Positions 16,788 to 25,169 of a stretch of 64,000 bases of DNA are shown here, piece by piece. Position 1 is the stretch's first letter. Every line of letters starts with the position of its first letter. The stretch lies in contig PKXF01000012.1 in NCBI GenBank assembly GCA_003133385.1, positions 2,933 to 66,932 on the forward strand, read 5' to 3'. Source of the DNA: Candidatus Saccharimonadota bacterium. GTDB taxonomy: Bacteria > Patescibacteriota > Saccharimonadia > Saccharimonadales > UBA4665. The notes under the pieces are model-generated. The model saw nothing but the letters and a program-made list of their open reading frames with translations, was not told where the DNA came from and searched no databases. The position numbers and the translations under genes were made by a program.

Positions 16788-16816
16788 ATAATAGCAATAA
16801 ATATGTAATTTGTCAA
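16788..16816 (-). promoter_or_regulatory. Consensus promoter placed for a leaderless mRNA
   Basis: -35 TTGACA (16811-16816), 17-nt spacer, -10 TATTAT (16788-16793), 7 nt to the ATG at 16780. The A of ATG falls at the expected +1. Confidence 0.75.
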
Positions 16817-16842
16817 TGTTCTGTTTTAATACAAACTCAAGT

Positions 16843-17472
16843 TTATACGTCTATGTCTACTGGTATCCCGGTCTGTAGTTTATGAAAAGTTATGTTCTGT
16901 TCACTTAGTATGCGCTCAAACGTGTTATAGGTTTGCTCACGGGCTTCATCGCGCCAGTGCCAGTCATGAATCGGTAGTACATGCTGAGGCTTTAGTTCAA
17001 GCGCGAGATTGATCGCCCGGATGCTAGTTCCCCACGGCGCCGTAACTGGTAATGCCATGATGGCTTTTGTTCCATTAAAACTGTGGCTATCACCAGGATG
17101 ACTGAGTGCATCCAAGTAGTTAACACCTATCTGTTGCGGCGGTTCAGCTAAGGGTTTGACATCCTCGTGGGGTGAATCAAAGAAACTAACGCCTTCGGGA
17201 GGCTTATCACTAGCAACAATGCCCGCTTTTTTGAGTTTGGAAATAACTTCGGGGGTACTAGTTATGCGTACATCCGGAAACTTATCAACAAGCTTTGCAA
17301 TGAGTTGCGTATCAACGTGATCAGCATGGATATGAGTAATAAATATATCGTCTAGGCGGTTTATCTGATCTACGCTCAGCGCCGCTGCGCTCATGACGCC
17401 CGGGTCAAACAGCGCCACTCTATCCGACGTTTCAACCAATAAACAGGAATGAATAAATTTGGTTATCTTCAT
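16843..17472 (-). CDS. Metallo-beta-lactamase-fold hydrolase
   Basis: 209 residues of the UlaG/UPF0173-like MBL group. Metal ligands are visible in THIHADHVD (about residues 46-54), in LSHPGDSH, and in the late LPIHDWHW. Substrate unknown. An excellent ribosome-binding site (AGGAGGAGAG) precedes the ATG. It follows the flavodoxin-like gene by 25 nt, so the two probably form an operon. Confidence 0.8.
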   Translation of the reverse strand: MKITKFIHSCLLVETSDRVALFDPGVMSAAALSVDQINRLDDIFITHIHADHVDTQLIAKLVDKFPDVRITSTPEVISKLKKAGIVASDKPPEGVSFFDSPHEDVKPLAEPPQQIGVNYLDALSHPGDSHSFNGTKAIMALPVTAPWGTSIRAINLALELKPQHVLPIHDWHWRDEAREQTYNTFERILSEQNITFHKLQTGIPVDIDV

Positions 17473-17497
17473 ACTCTCCTCCTAACGTATAAATTAT

Positions 17498-18226
17498 TTA
17501 TCGGTACTCTGGGTTATCAAAATCAAATCGGCTACCAGCGTCCCATTTAGAACGCTGATTACCATAAGCCGGTATGCCTCCGTTGTCTTTTAGCATCTTG
17601 GCCATATGCAGCAAATTCCAGGCCATAAACGTAGTGTTGCGATTAGTAAAATCGTTATCGAAACCAAGTAAGGTGCCATTAGATTGCTTGTCTCCGTAGC
17701 TATCACCAGGGCCAGCCTCGCCTATCCAGCCTGCATCTGCTTGGGGAGGAATAGTATAGCCAAGGTGCTGCAAACTATAGAGAACGTTCATTGCACAGTG
17801 CTTAATTCCATCCTCATTGCCTGTAATTAAACAGCCCCCGACTTTTCCGTAAAAAGCATACTGTCCATCTGCATTCAATATACTGCTACAGGCATACAGA
17901 CGCTCAATAACTTTTTTTGTTTCACTACTGTTGTCACCTAGCCAGATAGGTCCTGCAAGTACTAGGATGTCGGCAGCCATAACCCGTTCAAAAATATCGG
18001 GCCACTCATCAGTTTTCCAGCCATGCTCTCTCATATCCGGCCATACGCCAACCGCAATATCCTGGTCGATAGTACGGATAATTTCGGTTTTTACACCGTG
18101 TTTTTCCATAATTCCCTGGCTAATTTTAATCAATTTTTCGGTATGGCTCGGCTCTGGCGATTTCGTCAAAGTACCGTTAAAAAAGATGGCTTTTAATCCT
18201 GTGAAATCCCGATCTTTATCCGTCAT
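17498..18226 (-). CDS. Flavodoxin-like NAD(P)H-dependent oxidoreductase
   Basis: 242 residues of the FMN-reductase/flavodoxin fold: KAIFFNGTL at the first strand (FMN phosphate loop, slightly divergent), ADILVLAGPIWLGDNSSETKKVIERL as the second flavin-binding loop, then GKVGGCLITGNEDG. FMN-dependent reduction of quinones or similar is the family role; the substrate is not readable. Good AAGGAGA site 6 nt before ATG; a -10 TATACT lies about 45 nt upstream. Confidence 0.8.
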   Translation of the reverse strand: MTDKDRDFTGLKAIFFNGTLTKSPEPSHTEKLIKISQGIMEKHGVKTEIIRTIDQDIAVGVWPDMREHGWKTDEWPDIFERVMAADILVLAGPIWLGDNSSETKKVIERLYACSSILNADGQYAFYGKVGGCLITGNEDGIKHCAMNVLYSLQHLGYTIPPQADAGWIGEAGPGDSYGDKQSNGTLLGFDNDFTNRNTTFMAWNLLHMAKMLKDNGGIPAYGNQRSKWDAGSRFDFDNPEYR

Positions 18227-18315
18227 GACGTCTCCTTAAAATCTACCCCAAAGATGCTGCTAACTGGTTTTTAGTATACGCCAATTCATGCCACAATCAC
18301 TACAATGAATGACCT

Positions 18316-18891
18316 CTATTTTTTCTTGTGGTCGTGATAAGCCAGCTGGCGGCGCAGCTGGTCAAGACGGATAATTTTCGGCTCGAAAGGCTTTAGAAGA
18401 CTTGAGTATTGCCAGTTGGGTGCAAGAACATGTGCTAGCCTACCCTGTTCTTCAAGATATTCAGCCAGGCTAAAGAAATCGCCGTCGCCGGAGACAATGA
18501 TAGCCTGCTCATAGTTTGGCAGCTCCTTCATTGCATAGAGAACGAGTTCAGCGTCGACGTTGCCCTTTACGGTAGGTTTTTCCTTAGCTTCAGGATTTGT
18601 GGTACCTGTAGCGGTTTCAACTTTTTGATTAGCATCGTGTTGCGCACTAACGTCGACAGTCGGCTTCAAAACGACTAAAAAGCCAAGCTCGTGCATATAT
18701 TCGTAAAGGGCCTCATTTTCACTCATATAGCCGATGAACATGTAGGCCTTGGTTACGCCGTGTTCATTGCCAAGATATTGCCGAAATTTGCGCCAGTCAA
18801 GTTTCCAGCCCATGCGTTGGGTACCTAGATTCAAATTTTGACTATCTATAAAGGCGTAAGTATTGGGTTTTTTGACTCTATTACGTGGCAT
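18316..18891 (-). CDS. NYN-domain (LabA/DUF88-type) putative ribonuclease
   Basis: 191 residues with the PIN-like NYN pattern: AFIDSQNLNLG (first acidic residue) near 14-24, GNVDAELVLYAMK around 110, and IIVSGDGDFFSLAEYLEEQG around 135. These Asp residues form the metal site of NYN nucleases. The C-terminus is basic. An extended -10 (TGTTAGACT) lies 6 nt before the ATG. The RNA target is unknown. Confidence 0.85.
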   Translation of the reverse strand: MPRNRVKKPNTYAFIDSQNLNLGTQRMGWKLDWRKFRQYLGNEHGVTKAYMFIGYMSENEALYEYMHELGFLVVLKPTVDVSAQHDANQKVETATGTTNPEAKEKPTVKGNVDAELVLYAMKELPNYEQAIIVSGDGDFFSLAEYLEEQGRLAHVLAPNWQYSSLLKPFEPKIIRLDQLRRQLAYHDHKKK

Positions 18892-18897
18892 ATCTAT

Positions 18898-18903
18898 AGT
18901 CTA
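18898..18903 (-). promoter_or_regulatory. Extended -10 of the NYN-domain gene
   Basis: TGTTAGACT on minus with a 6-nt gap to the ATG at 18891. Confidence 0.45.
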
Positions 18904-18932
18904 ACACTTTGTAGATTGCGCAGTCTGTATAA

Positions 18933-19019
18933 TTAATAATAGTGGGCGCTGACAATTGCCAGTACTTCTGAGCCGTACTTTTCAAGCTTGCGCACGCTAA
19001 AGCCCGGTATAGCCAATAA
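18933..19019 (-). pseudogene. Detached C-terminus of the PIF1 helicase HRDC domain
   Basis: Directly after the amber stop of the helicase the same frame continues for 28 codons (LLAIPGFSVRKLEKYG ... AIVSAHYY) to a TAA. This is the second half of an HRDC domain: it matches the RecQ pattern LSVNGVGMRKLERFG. Without it the domain is incomplete. The stop falls where RecQ has Glu (TAG from GAG is one change). Confidence 0.8.
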
Positions 19020-20465
19020 CTACTGATCGCTTAGCGGTTGGGTGGCAGTAGCTATGGCCTCCAAGGTGGTGTTGTGCGCAATAATGTATGGCGGAAGTTT
19101 ATCTAGCCGAGACCGTGCCAGACGCCAGCTTTTGAGCTTAGACAGTAGGGCCTGGTCAACAGCCGCTGTGCCTGCCCTTTCCTTATTATCTTCTGGCTCA
19201 TCTGCAATATCCGGCGTTTGAGCAGCTAACTGCACCGACGCTTGGCGTAAACGGTTGTCGAACTCGTGGATTTGAGGATTAAGCATAAAGGCCATGGTAT
19301 TTAAACCCTTAACATACAGCCCGCTTAAGCTTCTTACACGGGAGAGCGCCACATAGCCCATCCCAGGCGTAAATGCCCGGCTAAGGTCGATTTCTGCCGC
19401 ATCTAAGCTCATACCCTGGCTTTTGTGAATAGTTATTGCCCAAGCGAGACGTAAAGGTAGTTGGCTAATCTCGGCTCGCAAGCGGCCATCTTCAGTCAGG
19501 CTCCAGCTATGAGGCTCGACTTTTAAACGTCGGCCACCGACTAGTTCGACTATTGGCAGGCCGCCCTGGAAACCAATAACCTGGCCTCGGCTGCCGTTCA
19601 CAAAACCTTCACTAAAATTGTTCGCGACAAACATGACTTCGGCGCCGATTTTCAACACTAGAGTCTCGGGTACCAGCAAGCCTTTCGAGAGCTGCTCCAG
19701 CTTGGCTTTGGCTCCCTTGCCCTGCATGATATATGACTTTGTTGTACCCCCTAAGGACTGTAAATGACGTTCATTAATAGCGTCGACGTCGACGTTGTGA
19801 GAATACAGACGAGTAACCGCCTGCTCGGATGACGGACTCTGCTCAAGACGATCCTTAATAAGCTCGTAGTGGCTATCGTCGAGTGCCGCTGAACGCATAG
19901 CTTCCAAAAAAACTAGCAGTCCGTCACTGTTTGATTGGCGGTGTTGTTCGGTTAGATAACAAACCTTAGGATTCAGATCTTGCCAAGCCTCCGAAAGATA
20001 AACGAAATCCACCAGGTCTGAGCCACGAGTTACCGGAGGCAACTGAAAGAAATCACCAACCAGAATAACTTGCAAACCGCCAAACGGCTCATCGCTGGCC
20101 CGCAAAACTTTTGCCAATCGGTTGATCATATCAAGGCGCTGGCCATGCAGCATAGAAACTTCATCTATCACCAAAACATTGCAGGCGTTGTAGCGTTTCT
20201 TTAGCTTTTCGCTGCCTGCTAAGCGCTTCAGTTCATCATTAGATAGTTCGTCAATAATTCCCAGTCCCGACCACGAATGAATAGTATTGCCTCCAAGATG
20301 GCTAGCGGCAATACCCGTACTAGCCGTTACGGCAACTTTTTTGCCGGCCCGTTCGGCTCGCTTTATAAACTGATTTAGGACATAGGTTTTACCTGCCCCG
20401 GGTGCACCAGTCAAAAAAACATTATCGCCGCTCATCATTACTGCCAAAGCCTGAGATTGTCGCAT
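19020..20465 (-). CDS. PIF1-family DNA helicase, truncated by an in-frame amber codon
   Basis: Superfamily 1B 5'-3' helicase acting on replication intermediates. Motifs in order: Walker A GAPGAGKT, Walker B VIDEVSML, QVILVGDFFQLPPV, LTEQHRQS, TIHKSQGMSLD and YVALSRVRS. A C-terminal HRDC domain begins at SKLKSWRLARSRLDKLPPYI and is cut after PLSDQ by TAG; the missing end follows in frame (to 18933). The start at 20465 is chosen because TGCTACAAT ends 8 nt before it; an upstream in-frame TTG (20516) would overlap that promoter. The helicase core is intact. Confidence 0.85.
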   Translation of the reverse strand: MRQSQALAVMMSGDNVFLTGAPGAGKTYVLNQFIKRAERAGKKVAVTASTGIAASHLGGNTIHSWSGLGIIDELSNDELKRLAGSEKLKKRYNACNVLVIDEVSMLHGQRLDMINRLAKVLRASDEPFGGLQVILVGDFFQLPPVTRGSDLVDFVYLSEAWQDLNPKVCYLTEQHRQSNSDGLLVFLEAMRSAALDDSHYELIKDRLEQSPSSEQAVTRLYSHNVDVDAINERHLQSLGGTTKSYIMQGKGAKAKLEQLSKGLLVPETLVLKIGAEVMFVANNFSEGFVNGSRGQVIGFQGGLPIVELVGGRRLKVEPHSWSLTEDGRLRAEISQLPLRLAWAITIHKSQGMSLDAAEIDLSRAFTPGMGYVALSRVRSLSGLYVKGLNTMAFMLNPQIHEFDNRLRQASVQLAAQTPDIADEPEDNKERAGTAAVDQALLSKLKSWRLARSRLDKLPPYIIAHNTTLEAIATATQPLSDQ

Positions 20466-20473
20466 AGACTCCG

Positions 20474-20479
20474 ATTGTA
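20474..20479 (-). promoter_or_regulatory. Extended -10 of the PIF1 helicase gene
   Basis: TGCTACAAT on minus; 8 nt to the ATG at 20465. Confidence 0.55.
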
Positions 20480-20586
20480 GCACCTGGGTAGGCAGAGGCA
20501 AAAACTTAGGCAGCAATTGTTAAATTGTGATGCAAATCAAGGATGAAGCCAGCCAATTATTAGGCCCCTAGCAAGAACTGTATCTC

Positions 20587-21888
20587 TTACTTAACTAAGT
20601 CTCTTAAATTTTCGATTTTTGTACGTTCCTGCTCTGTTGTGTCCCGGCTGCGGAGAGTTACGGTATCATCGTTTAGACTGTCAAAGTCAATCGTAATGCA
20701 ATACGGGGTACCTATCTCGTCTTGCCGGCGATAGCGCTTGCCAATATTGCCGTTATCGTCCCACATGACATTACCGAACTCTTTTTTCATCATATCGTAG
20801 ACTTCCCTAGCCTTAGCAACCAGTTCCGGCTTGTTTTTTAATAATGGGCTAACGGCAACTTTCACGGGCGCCAGATGAGCAGGTAATTTAAGATAAACAC
20901 GTTTCTCGCCGTTTATTTCATCCTCGGTATATGAGTTTGAGATGACAGCCATTACATTGCGGTCCAAGCCGTAGGTAGGCTCGATAACATGGGGTATAAA
21001 GCTTTGAGTGCCGTCTTTCGGACGGTACTCGAGATTTTTGCCTGAATGCTTTTGATGATTCTTTAAGTCAAAATCAGTACGGTATGCCAACCCGCCGATC
21101 TCGTCAAAGCCTAGTGACGGAAAGTCATAGTGAAAATCGATAGTACGTTGGCTATAATGGGCGCGATCTTCAGCCGGAACCTCAATTTCCTTGATTTTTT
21201 CTTTGGACAGACCAAGTACTTCGAACCACTCTTGCGACTGCACTCGCCACTGTTCAAAATACTTTTCCCAGCTCTCGGGGTGAATAAAGTATTCCAGCTC
21301 CATAATCTCAAACTCACGGGATCGAAATATGAAATCACGTGGACTGATTTCGTTGCGGAAGTTTCGGCCAATCTGGGCCACGCCGAACGGCAGATCGGGC
21401 GAAAAACTGTCCAGAATGTTCTTGAAGTTCGTGAACATGCCCTGGGCCGTTTCAGGGCGCAAATAACTAACGCTACTCTCATCTTCGACTGGACCTACGG
21501 TGGTCTTAAACATCATGTTGAACTTACGGGGCTCACCAAAGGTGCCTTCTTTGCCGCAACTTGGACATTTACTGGTGTTAATTTTATCGGCGCGAAAACG
21601 ATTATGGCAGTTCGAGCACTCAACAAGCGGGTCGGTAAAAGTGTCGACATGTCCACTTGCCTGCCAAACCTTACGATTCATTAGGACTGTGCTATCAAGT
21701 CCATACATATCATCGCGGTTTTCAACAAAAGTCTTCCACCAAAGGTTTGTAATATTGCGCTTGAGAGCAACGCCCAAGGGACCATAGTCCCAGGTGCCGG
21801 CTAAACCCCCGTAAATTTCACTACCCTGGTAAATAAAGCCGCGCCGCTTACATAAGCTGACAATTGTTTCAAGGGAGGTATCACTCAT
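20587..21888 (-). CDS. glyQS: Glycyl-tRNA synthetase, alpha2 type
   Basis: Charges tRNA-Gly. 433 residues of the dimeric class II form found in archaea, eukaryotes and some bacteria, not the alpha2beta2 form. The N-terminus has GSEIYGGLAGTWDYGPLG, a four-Cys insertion (CSNCHNRF ... CPSCGKEG), motif 2 FRNEISPRDFIFRSREF with EFEIMELEYF, EPTYGLDRNV (motif 3), and a C-terminal anticodon-binding domain. It follows recO by 12 nt; a TATAAT overlaps the recO stop codon. Confidence 0.96.
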   Translation of the reverse strand: MSDTSLETIVSLCKRRGFIYQGSEIYGGLAGTWDYGPLGVALKRNITNLWWKTFVENRDDMYGLDSTVLMNRKVWQASGHVDTFTDPLVECSNCHNRFRADKINTSKCPSCGKEGTFGEPRKFNMMFKTTVGPVEDESSVSYLRPETAQGMFTNFKNILDSFSPDLPFGVAQIGRNFRNEISPRDFIFRSREFEIMELEYFIHPESWEKYFEQWRVQSQEWFEVLGLSKEKIKEIEVPAEDRAHYSQRTIDFHYDFPSLGFDEIGGLAYRTDFDLKNHQKHSGKNLEYRPKDGTQSFIPHVIEPTYGLDRNVMAVISNSYTEDEINGEKRVYLKLPAHLAPVKVAVSPLLKNKPELVAKAREVYDMMKKEFGNVMWDDNGNIGKRYRRQDEIGTPYCITIDFDSLNDDTVTLRSRDTTEQERTKIENLRDLVK

Positions 21889-21900
21889 AGATGGTTCAGA

Positions 21901-22593
21901 TTATATCCGAATATACGTCTGTAGCATAGTCTGCACTAGCGGCACGCAGTCCGGCAGCAAGCTATCAAGATCGTTTATGTGGCTTAGGATTTGCGGGGTA
22001 TTGCCGCTAAAGACCAGTCTTAAAAATTTTATGTGGCCACTTGAAAAGCGCCCTTCGGCATGGGTCGTAAAAGCGACAAAGTCAAAGTCAAAGTTATAAA
22101 GCTTATCCGCGACTAACTTATCTCCTTCCGTATCGGTTTTTAGGTTTGGTGAATGGCCGGCATACCTTAGTAGCTGAGCCTCAAACCACAGGCGGATCAG
22201 GCCAGTACTAATTACGGACTCGTCGAGTGCTGCGAAGGCTGCTTCTAATAGCTCAAAATACTCAGGCTCCGGTTGATCCTCAGTAGCCCTATTAATTAGC
22301 TTTATAAGCTCATAACCAAGCTGTACGCGGTCAATGTTTTGAACGATACTGGCGTAATAGTGAACCAACCGTGCTGAGGTGAGTGTGCCAATTTGTCCCC
22401 GCCCTTTTATATAGCTAATGTCAGCAACGCTGAAAAGCTCAATACCGCCTGCCAGTTTTGACTTAGCACGGCGGACGCCTCGAGCCATTAAGCTTAACTT
22501 ACCATGTTCGGGCGTCAGTAAACTGATTATGCGGTCGGCCTCACCATAATCGGTGCGGTTGAGAATAATGGCCTGGGTTTGCAGTTGGTTCAC
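21901..22593 (-). CDS. recO: DNA repair protein RecO
   Basis: Mediator loading RecA on SSB-coated gaps. 230 residues: N-terminal OB-fold (TQAIILNRTDYGEADRIISLLTPEHGKLSLMARG is typical, followed by KSKLAG and LFSVADI), then a helical C-domain. The zinc-finger Cys of many RecO proteins are absent. It overlaps the upstream receiver gene by 4 nt (ATGA type), so the degenerate kinase, the receiver and recO form one operon. Confidence 0.9.
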   Translation of the reverse strand: MNQLQTQAIILNRTDYGEADRIISLLTPEHGKLSLMARGVRRAKSKLAGGIELFSVADISYIKGRGQIGTLTSARLVHYYASIVQNIDRVQLGYELIKLINRATEDQPEPEYFELLEAAFAALDESVISTGLIRLWFEAQLLRYAGHSPNLKTDTEGDKLVADKLYNFDFDFVAFTTHAEGRFSSGHIKFLRLVFSGNTPQILSHINDLDSLLPDCVPLVQTMLQTYIRI

Positions 22594-22979
22594 TGGGTTA
22601 CGAGACTATGTTCTTTGATGCTGCTTAGCAGCTGGCGCAGAGACGTGCTGGGTTTGTACATATAGGCCCTAACACCGAGTTCACCACGCAGTAAATGCCA
22701 GTTATCGTTAAATTCAGCAAAAGGAACCATGGTTTGCACTAATACTGGTATAGACTGCCATTCTGGATACGACCGGAATTCGTATAAAAACTCCAGCCCG
22801 GAGTGCTCAATTAGCTGTAATTCCAAAATAACCAGATCGGGCTTACGCTGATCGGCTGCCATAATAGCTGTCTGGGCGCCTGTAACACTTATAACCTCCG
22901 TTAAACCGTCAGCTTCTATAGCCCGCTTGTATACTTCGGCCAGAACACGGTCCGGCTCAATGAGAAGCACCTTGTTCAT
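22590..22979 (-). CDS. Single-domain receiver with Glu in place of the phospho-acceptor Asp
   Basis: 129 residues, a stand-alone response-regulator receiver fold. The acidic pair (E8, D10), the switch Thr (T83) and the conserved Lys (K109) are present, but the acceptor position in DLVILELQL is Glu (E53), not Asp. Glu often mimics the phosphorylated state. No output domain. It overlaps both neighbours by 4 nt and is partnered with a kinase-like protein that lacks its His. Compare the normal receiver at 28925-29341. Confidence 0.85.
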   Translation of the reverse strand: MNKVLLIEPDRVLAEVYKRAIEADGLTEVISVTGAQTAIMAADQRKPDLVILELQLIEHSGLEFLYEFRSYPEWQSIPVLVQTMVPFAEFNDNWHLLRGELGVRAYMYKPSTSLRQLLSSIKEHSLVTQ

Positions 22980-23692
22980 ACTAGCTGTAGTTGATGATTA
23001 GATTGTAGTACCGTACCAAGACCATGCAAACGATGATGACGGCTTGCCATTAGGTGCAAGTCCATGGCATGCAGAATGGCGTCGGCTACGAATATGCCAG
23101 CACCATTTGACTGGCTAAGATTGAGCAAAGGTTGGCGACTACGACCTTGGAGGCGGCGGCCCTTCTGCAGTGCTTCGTTTGACAGCTTTTTGGTATCGGC
23201 ATAGACCCCGGCTATGATCCCATAACGGCTGCGGTGAGTAGCTAGGTGAAGCTTTAGCTGCTGATTACCCTCTAGAGCTGGTATTGCCTCAATGAGAGCC
23301 GCACCGACACTGACCAGTGCCGCTTGGAGACCTTGCTTATTAGCTAAGACTGGGCCGTATTTACCGGCTATGTTAAGTTCCAAACTTACGCCATAGCTTT
23401 TGGCAAATGCATCAAGCTGTTGGCTGGCGTCGTACAAAACCGACGATACGGAAACTGCTTCGAGCGGAAAGTGTTGGGGCTCTAGTGCCAGACGCACCCC
23501 CAGCACATAGTTATCTAGAAGTTGTAACGCTGTCTGCGCCGTAGCTTGGACGGTAGCTAGGTTAGTGCTGCCGTTGAGCTGGGCTAGTTCAAGCTGGCGG
23601 GCAATTTGAAGGAGAGGCAGTTTAAGTTCCTCGGCCACGCCAACCAGAAGTTGCTGGGACAATATTGATGCTGGGTAGCCGTCACCTGCCAT
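22976..23692 (-). CDS. Degenerate histidine-kinase-like protein (His replaced by Glu)
   Basis: 238 residues resembling the DHp and ATPase core of a histidine kinase. AEELKLPLLQI aligns with the SHELRTPL box, but the phosphorylated His is Glu (E21, codon GAG checked). The N-box is worn (VSVGAALIEAIPAL for NLLxNA), while a G-box-like SNGAGIFVADAIL and GLGTVL remain. No membrane segment or sensor domain. It is first in the operon with the Glu-receiver and recO. Probably a pseudokinase; function unknown. Confidence 0.7.
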   Translation of the reverse strand: MAGDGYPASILSQQLLVGVAEELKLPLLQIARQLELAQLNGSTNLATVQATAQTALQLLDNYVLGVRLALEPQHFPLEAVSVSSVLYDASQQLDAFAKSYGVSLELNIAGKYGPVLANKQGLQAALVSVGAALIEAIPALEGNQQLKLHLATHRSRYGIIAGVYADTKKLSNEALQKGRRLQGRSRQPLLNLSQSNGAGIFVADAILHAMDLHLMASRHHRLHGLGTVLQSNHQLQLV

Positions 23693-23700
23693 ACGCTTAA

Positions 23701-23706
23701 TTTATA
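23701..23706 (-). promoter_or_regulatory. -10 element of the pseudokinase-receiver-recO operon
   Basis: TATAAA on minus, 8 nt before the ATG at 23692; no Shine-Dalgarno site. Confidence 0.4.
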
Positions 23707-23747
23707 CCCTCACTTCCTAATCATCTTCAGTATAGACCAAAGAAAGC

Positions 23748-24413
23748 TTAGGGCGAAAAACTAAAGTGCGGCAGGATTATGCTATTGAAATCGCTCAGGT
23801 AGGCTGTACCGTCAGTCCAGATTTCAATTGTATTCGTTCTATCTGGGAGAATTATCATGACGCCAGTGCTTCCAGGGGTAACCTGCAATGGCCCGCTGAC
23901 TTCGACGCCGACAACGCTAGGTAACAGCGGTAAAGTATACGCGTTAGAAGTTAACGTCTTCTGACCTTGCAGTTGTTGGACAATAGACGCGTAAGTTTGA
24001 TTTAACACCTGGACACGCAGCGCAAAATTTGACGTCTGATCATTCACTGAAGATAAAATTGGTGGCATAAAATACCCGTCAAGCAAAGCCGAACCACTGG
24101 AACCGCTGACGTTAACGTACGAGCTCCACGTTCTCGGGTACTGAAAGCTAATACTGCCATACTGCGGAGGCCCTTGATAGGTGTAATATGGCTGTTTTTC
24201 ATCCTGGGCAAGCTGAGCCTTTTCCGTGACCACCGATTGAGCTTGCGCGACCGCAACAGCCACTTTTATCTTGCCGTCAACGTTGTTCTTGTAATCTTGC
24301 CGGCTGCTAAACGCCCAGCCGCCAAAGACCGCCGCGGCTATTAGTAAAATAACCGCTAGAACCAAGGAAATTACCAGGCTATTTACGGCGCCATCTTGGT
24401 TATGCTTGATCAT
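23748..24413 (-). CDS. Membrane-anchored extracytoplasmic protein of unknown function
   Basis: 221 residues. A short basic start is followed by one strong membrane helix (about 12-34, LVISLVLAVILLIAAAVFGGWAF), then a coiled Lys/Gln/Ala stretch and a beta-rich outer domain with YQGPPQYGSISFQYPRTWSSYV, reminiscent of PsbP-like or lipoprotein-like outer domains. No catalytic motif seen. -35 TTGCCA and -10 TACCAT precede the ATG with a 6-nt gap. Confidence 0.6.
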   Translation of the reverse strand: MIKHNQDGAVNSLVISLVLAVILLIAAAVFGGWAFSSRQDYKNNVDGKIKVAVAVAQAQSVVTEKAQLAQDEKQPYYTYQGPPQYGSISFQYPRTWSSYVNVSGSSGSALLDGYFMPPILSSVNDQTSNFALRVQVLNQTYASIVQQLQGQKTLTSNAYTLPLLPSVVGVEVSGPLQVTPGSTGVMIILPDRTNTIEIWTDGTAYLSDFNSIILPHFSFSP

Positions 24414-24419
24414 TGTTCA

Positions 24420-24448
24420 ATGGTACCTCAGATGCAAGCTACTGGCAA
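24420..24448 (-). promoter_or_regulatory. Promoter of the 221-residue membrane-anchored protein gene
   Basis: -35 TTGCCA (24443-24448), 17-nt spacer, -10 TACCAT (24420-24425), 6 nt to ATG. Confidence 0.55.
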
Positions 24449-24462
24449 CAACCTTAAATAAT

Positions 24463-24951
24463 CTAACTGTAAGCGTAGAGATAAAGTCCAGCTTTTTGGC
24501 GCACCGGTTTTTTATTGGGTACTTCAAACGCAAAACTTACCAGCTTGATAGGACTATGGGCGTATTGCATACATTTTTTATCCAGCTTTGGCATGTATTT
24601 CGGTAATAAAAATACAAATATTGCTTCTGCCTGGGGCCAAGGACGTTGCCAGAAATTACCCCATATAACGTGCACTTGTGGGCCGTATCGCCTGGTACGA
24701 AGCCAGGCTATTAGCGCTAAAATAGGGTTGAGCTCATAGCCAACAACCTGTATGCCCTGCTGCGCCGCCGCAATCAGCACTTTGCCGTCGCCACAACCCA
24801 ATTCAAGCAGCGTCTGACCAGCTTTTAAGTCGGCTAGCTCTAAAGCAGCCGCTACCTGCGGTTTAAGCGTCGGTACATAAGGTGCGCCAACCAGTAGCAC
24901 GCCGCAAAAACAGATAAGCAAGCCGCCGATTAAAACGAAGACCCAGATCAT
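24463..24951 (-). CDS. Membrane-tethered class I SAM-dependent methyltransferase
   Basis: 162 residues: an N-terminal membrane helix (about 3-25), then a small Rossmann methyltransferase with motif I LLELGCGDGKVLIAAA, motif II VVGYELNP, and a motif IV region AIFVFLLPKYMPKL. The target is unknown; proteins of this arrangement occur in several CPR genomes. Its ATG overlaps the xseB stop (TAATG), so it is the last gene of the xseA-xseB operon. Confidence 0.75.
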   Translation of the reverse strand: MIWVFVLIGGLLICFCGVLLVGAPYVPTLKPQVAAALELADLKAGQTLLELGCGDGKVLIAAAQQGIQVVGYELNPILALIAWLRTRRYGPQVHVIWGNFWQRPWPQAEAIFVFLLPKYMPKLDKKCMQYAHSPIKLVSFAFEVPNKKPVRQKAGLYLYAYS

Positions 24952-25166
24952 TAATCGCCTTTATTGAACCGGGCTTTAAGCTCTTGTACAGTATTTTCAG
25001 CTGTTTTTAGATACTTATCCAGCTGTTTAACTAGTTCAAGACCGCGTTCATACAGCTTGAGCGCCTCATCGACATCAATATCCTCAGCCTGGAGCTTAAC
25101 CATGATATTTTCCAGCTCATCTTTCATCATCTGGTAATTCGGGCTGGTTTTTTTGGGCTTGGTCAC
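24951..25166 (-). CDS. xseB: Exodeoxyribonuclease VII small subunit
   Basis: 71 residues, mainly two helices. The core MKDELENIMVKLQAEDIDVDEALKLYERGLELVKQLDKYLK matches the family pattern (LExIVxxLExGxxxLExALxxYExGxxL). It binds XseA to form exonuclease VII, which degrades single-stranded DNA. It begins 3 nt after xseA. Confidence 0.92.
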   Translation of the reverse strand: MTKPKKTSPNYQMMKDELENIMVKLQAEDIDVDEALKLYERGLELVKQLDKYLKTAENTVQELKARFNKGD

Positions 25167-25169
25167 TTC

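Noticed and set aside
19020-19022. General amber (TAG) recoding
   Set aside because: RF1 is encoded at 61888-62949 and other genes (pth, for example) end in TAG.
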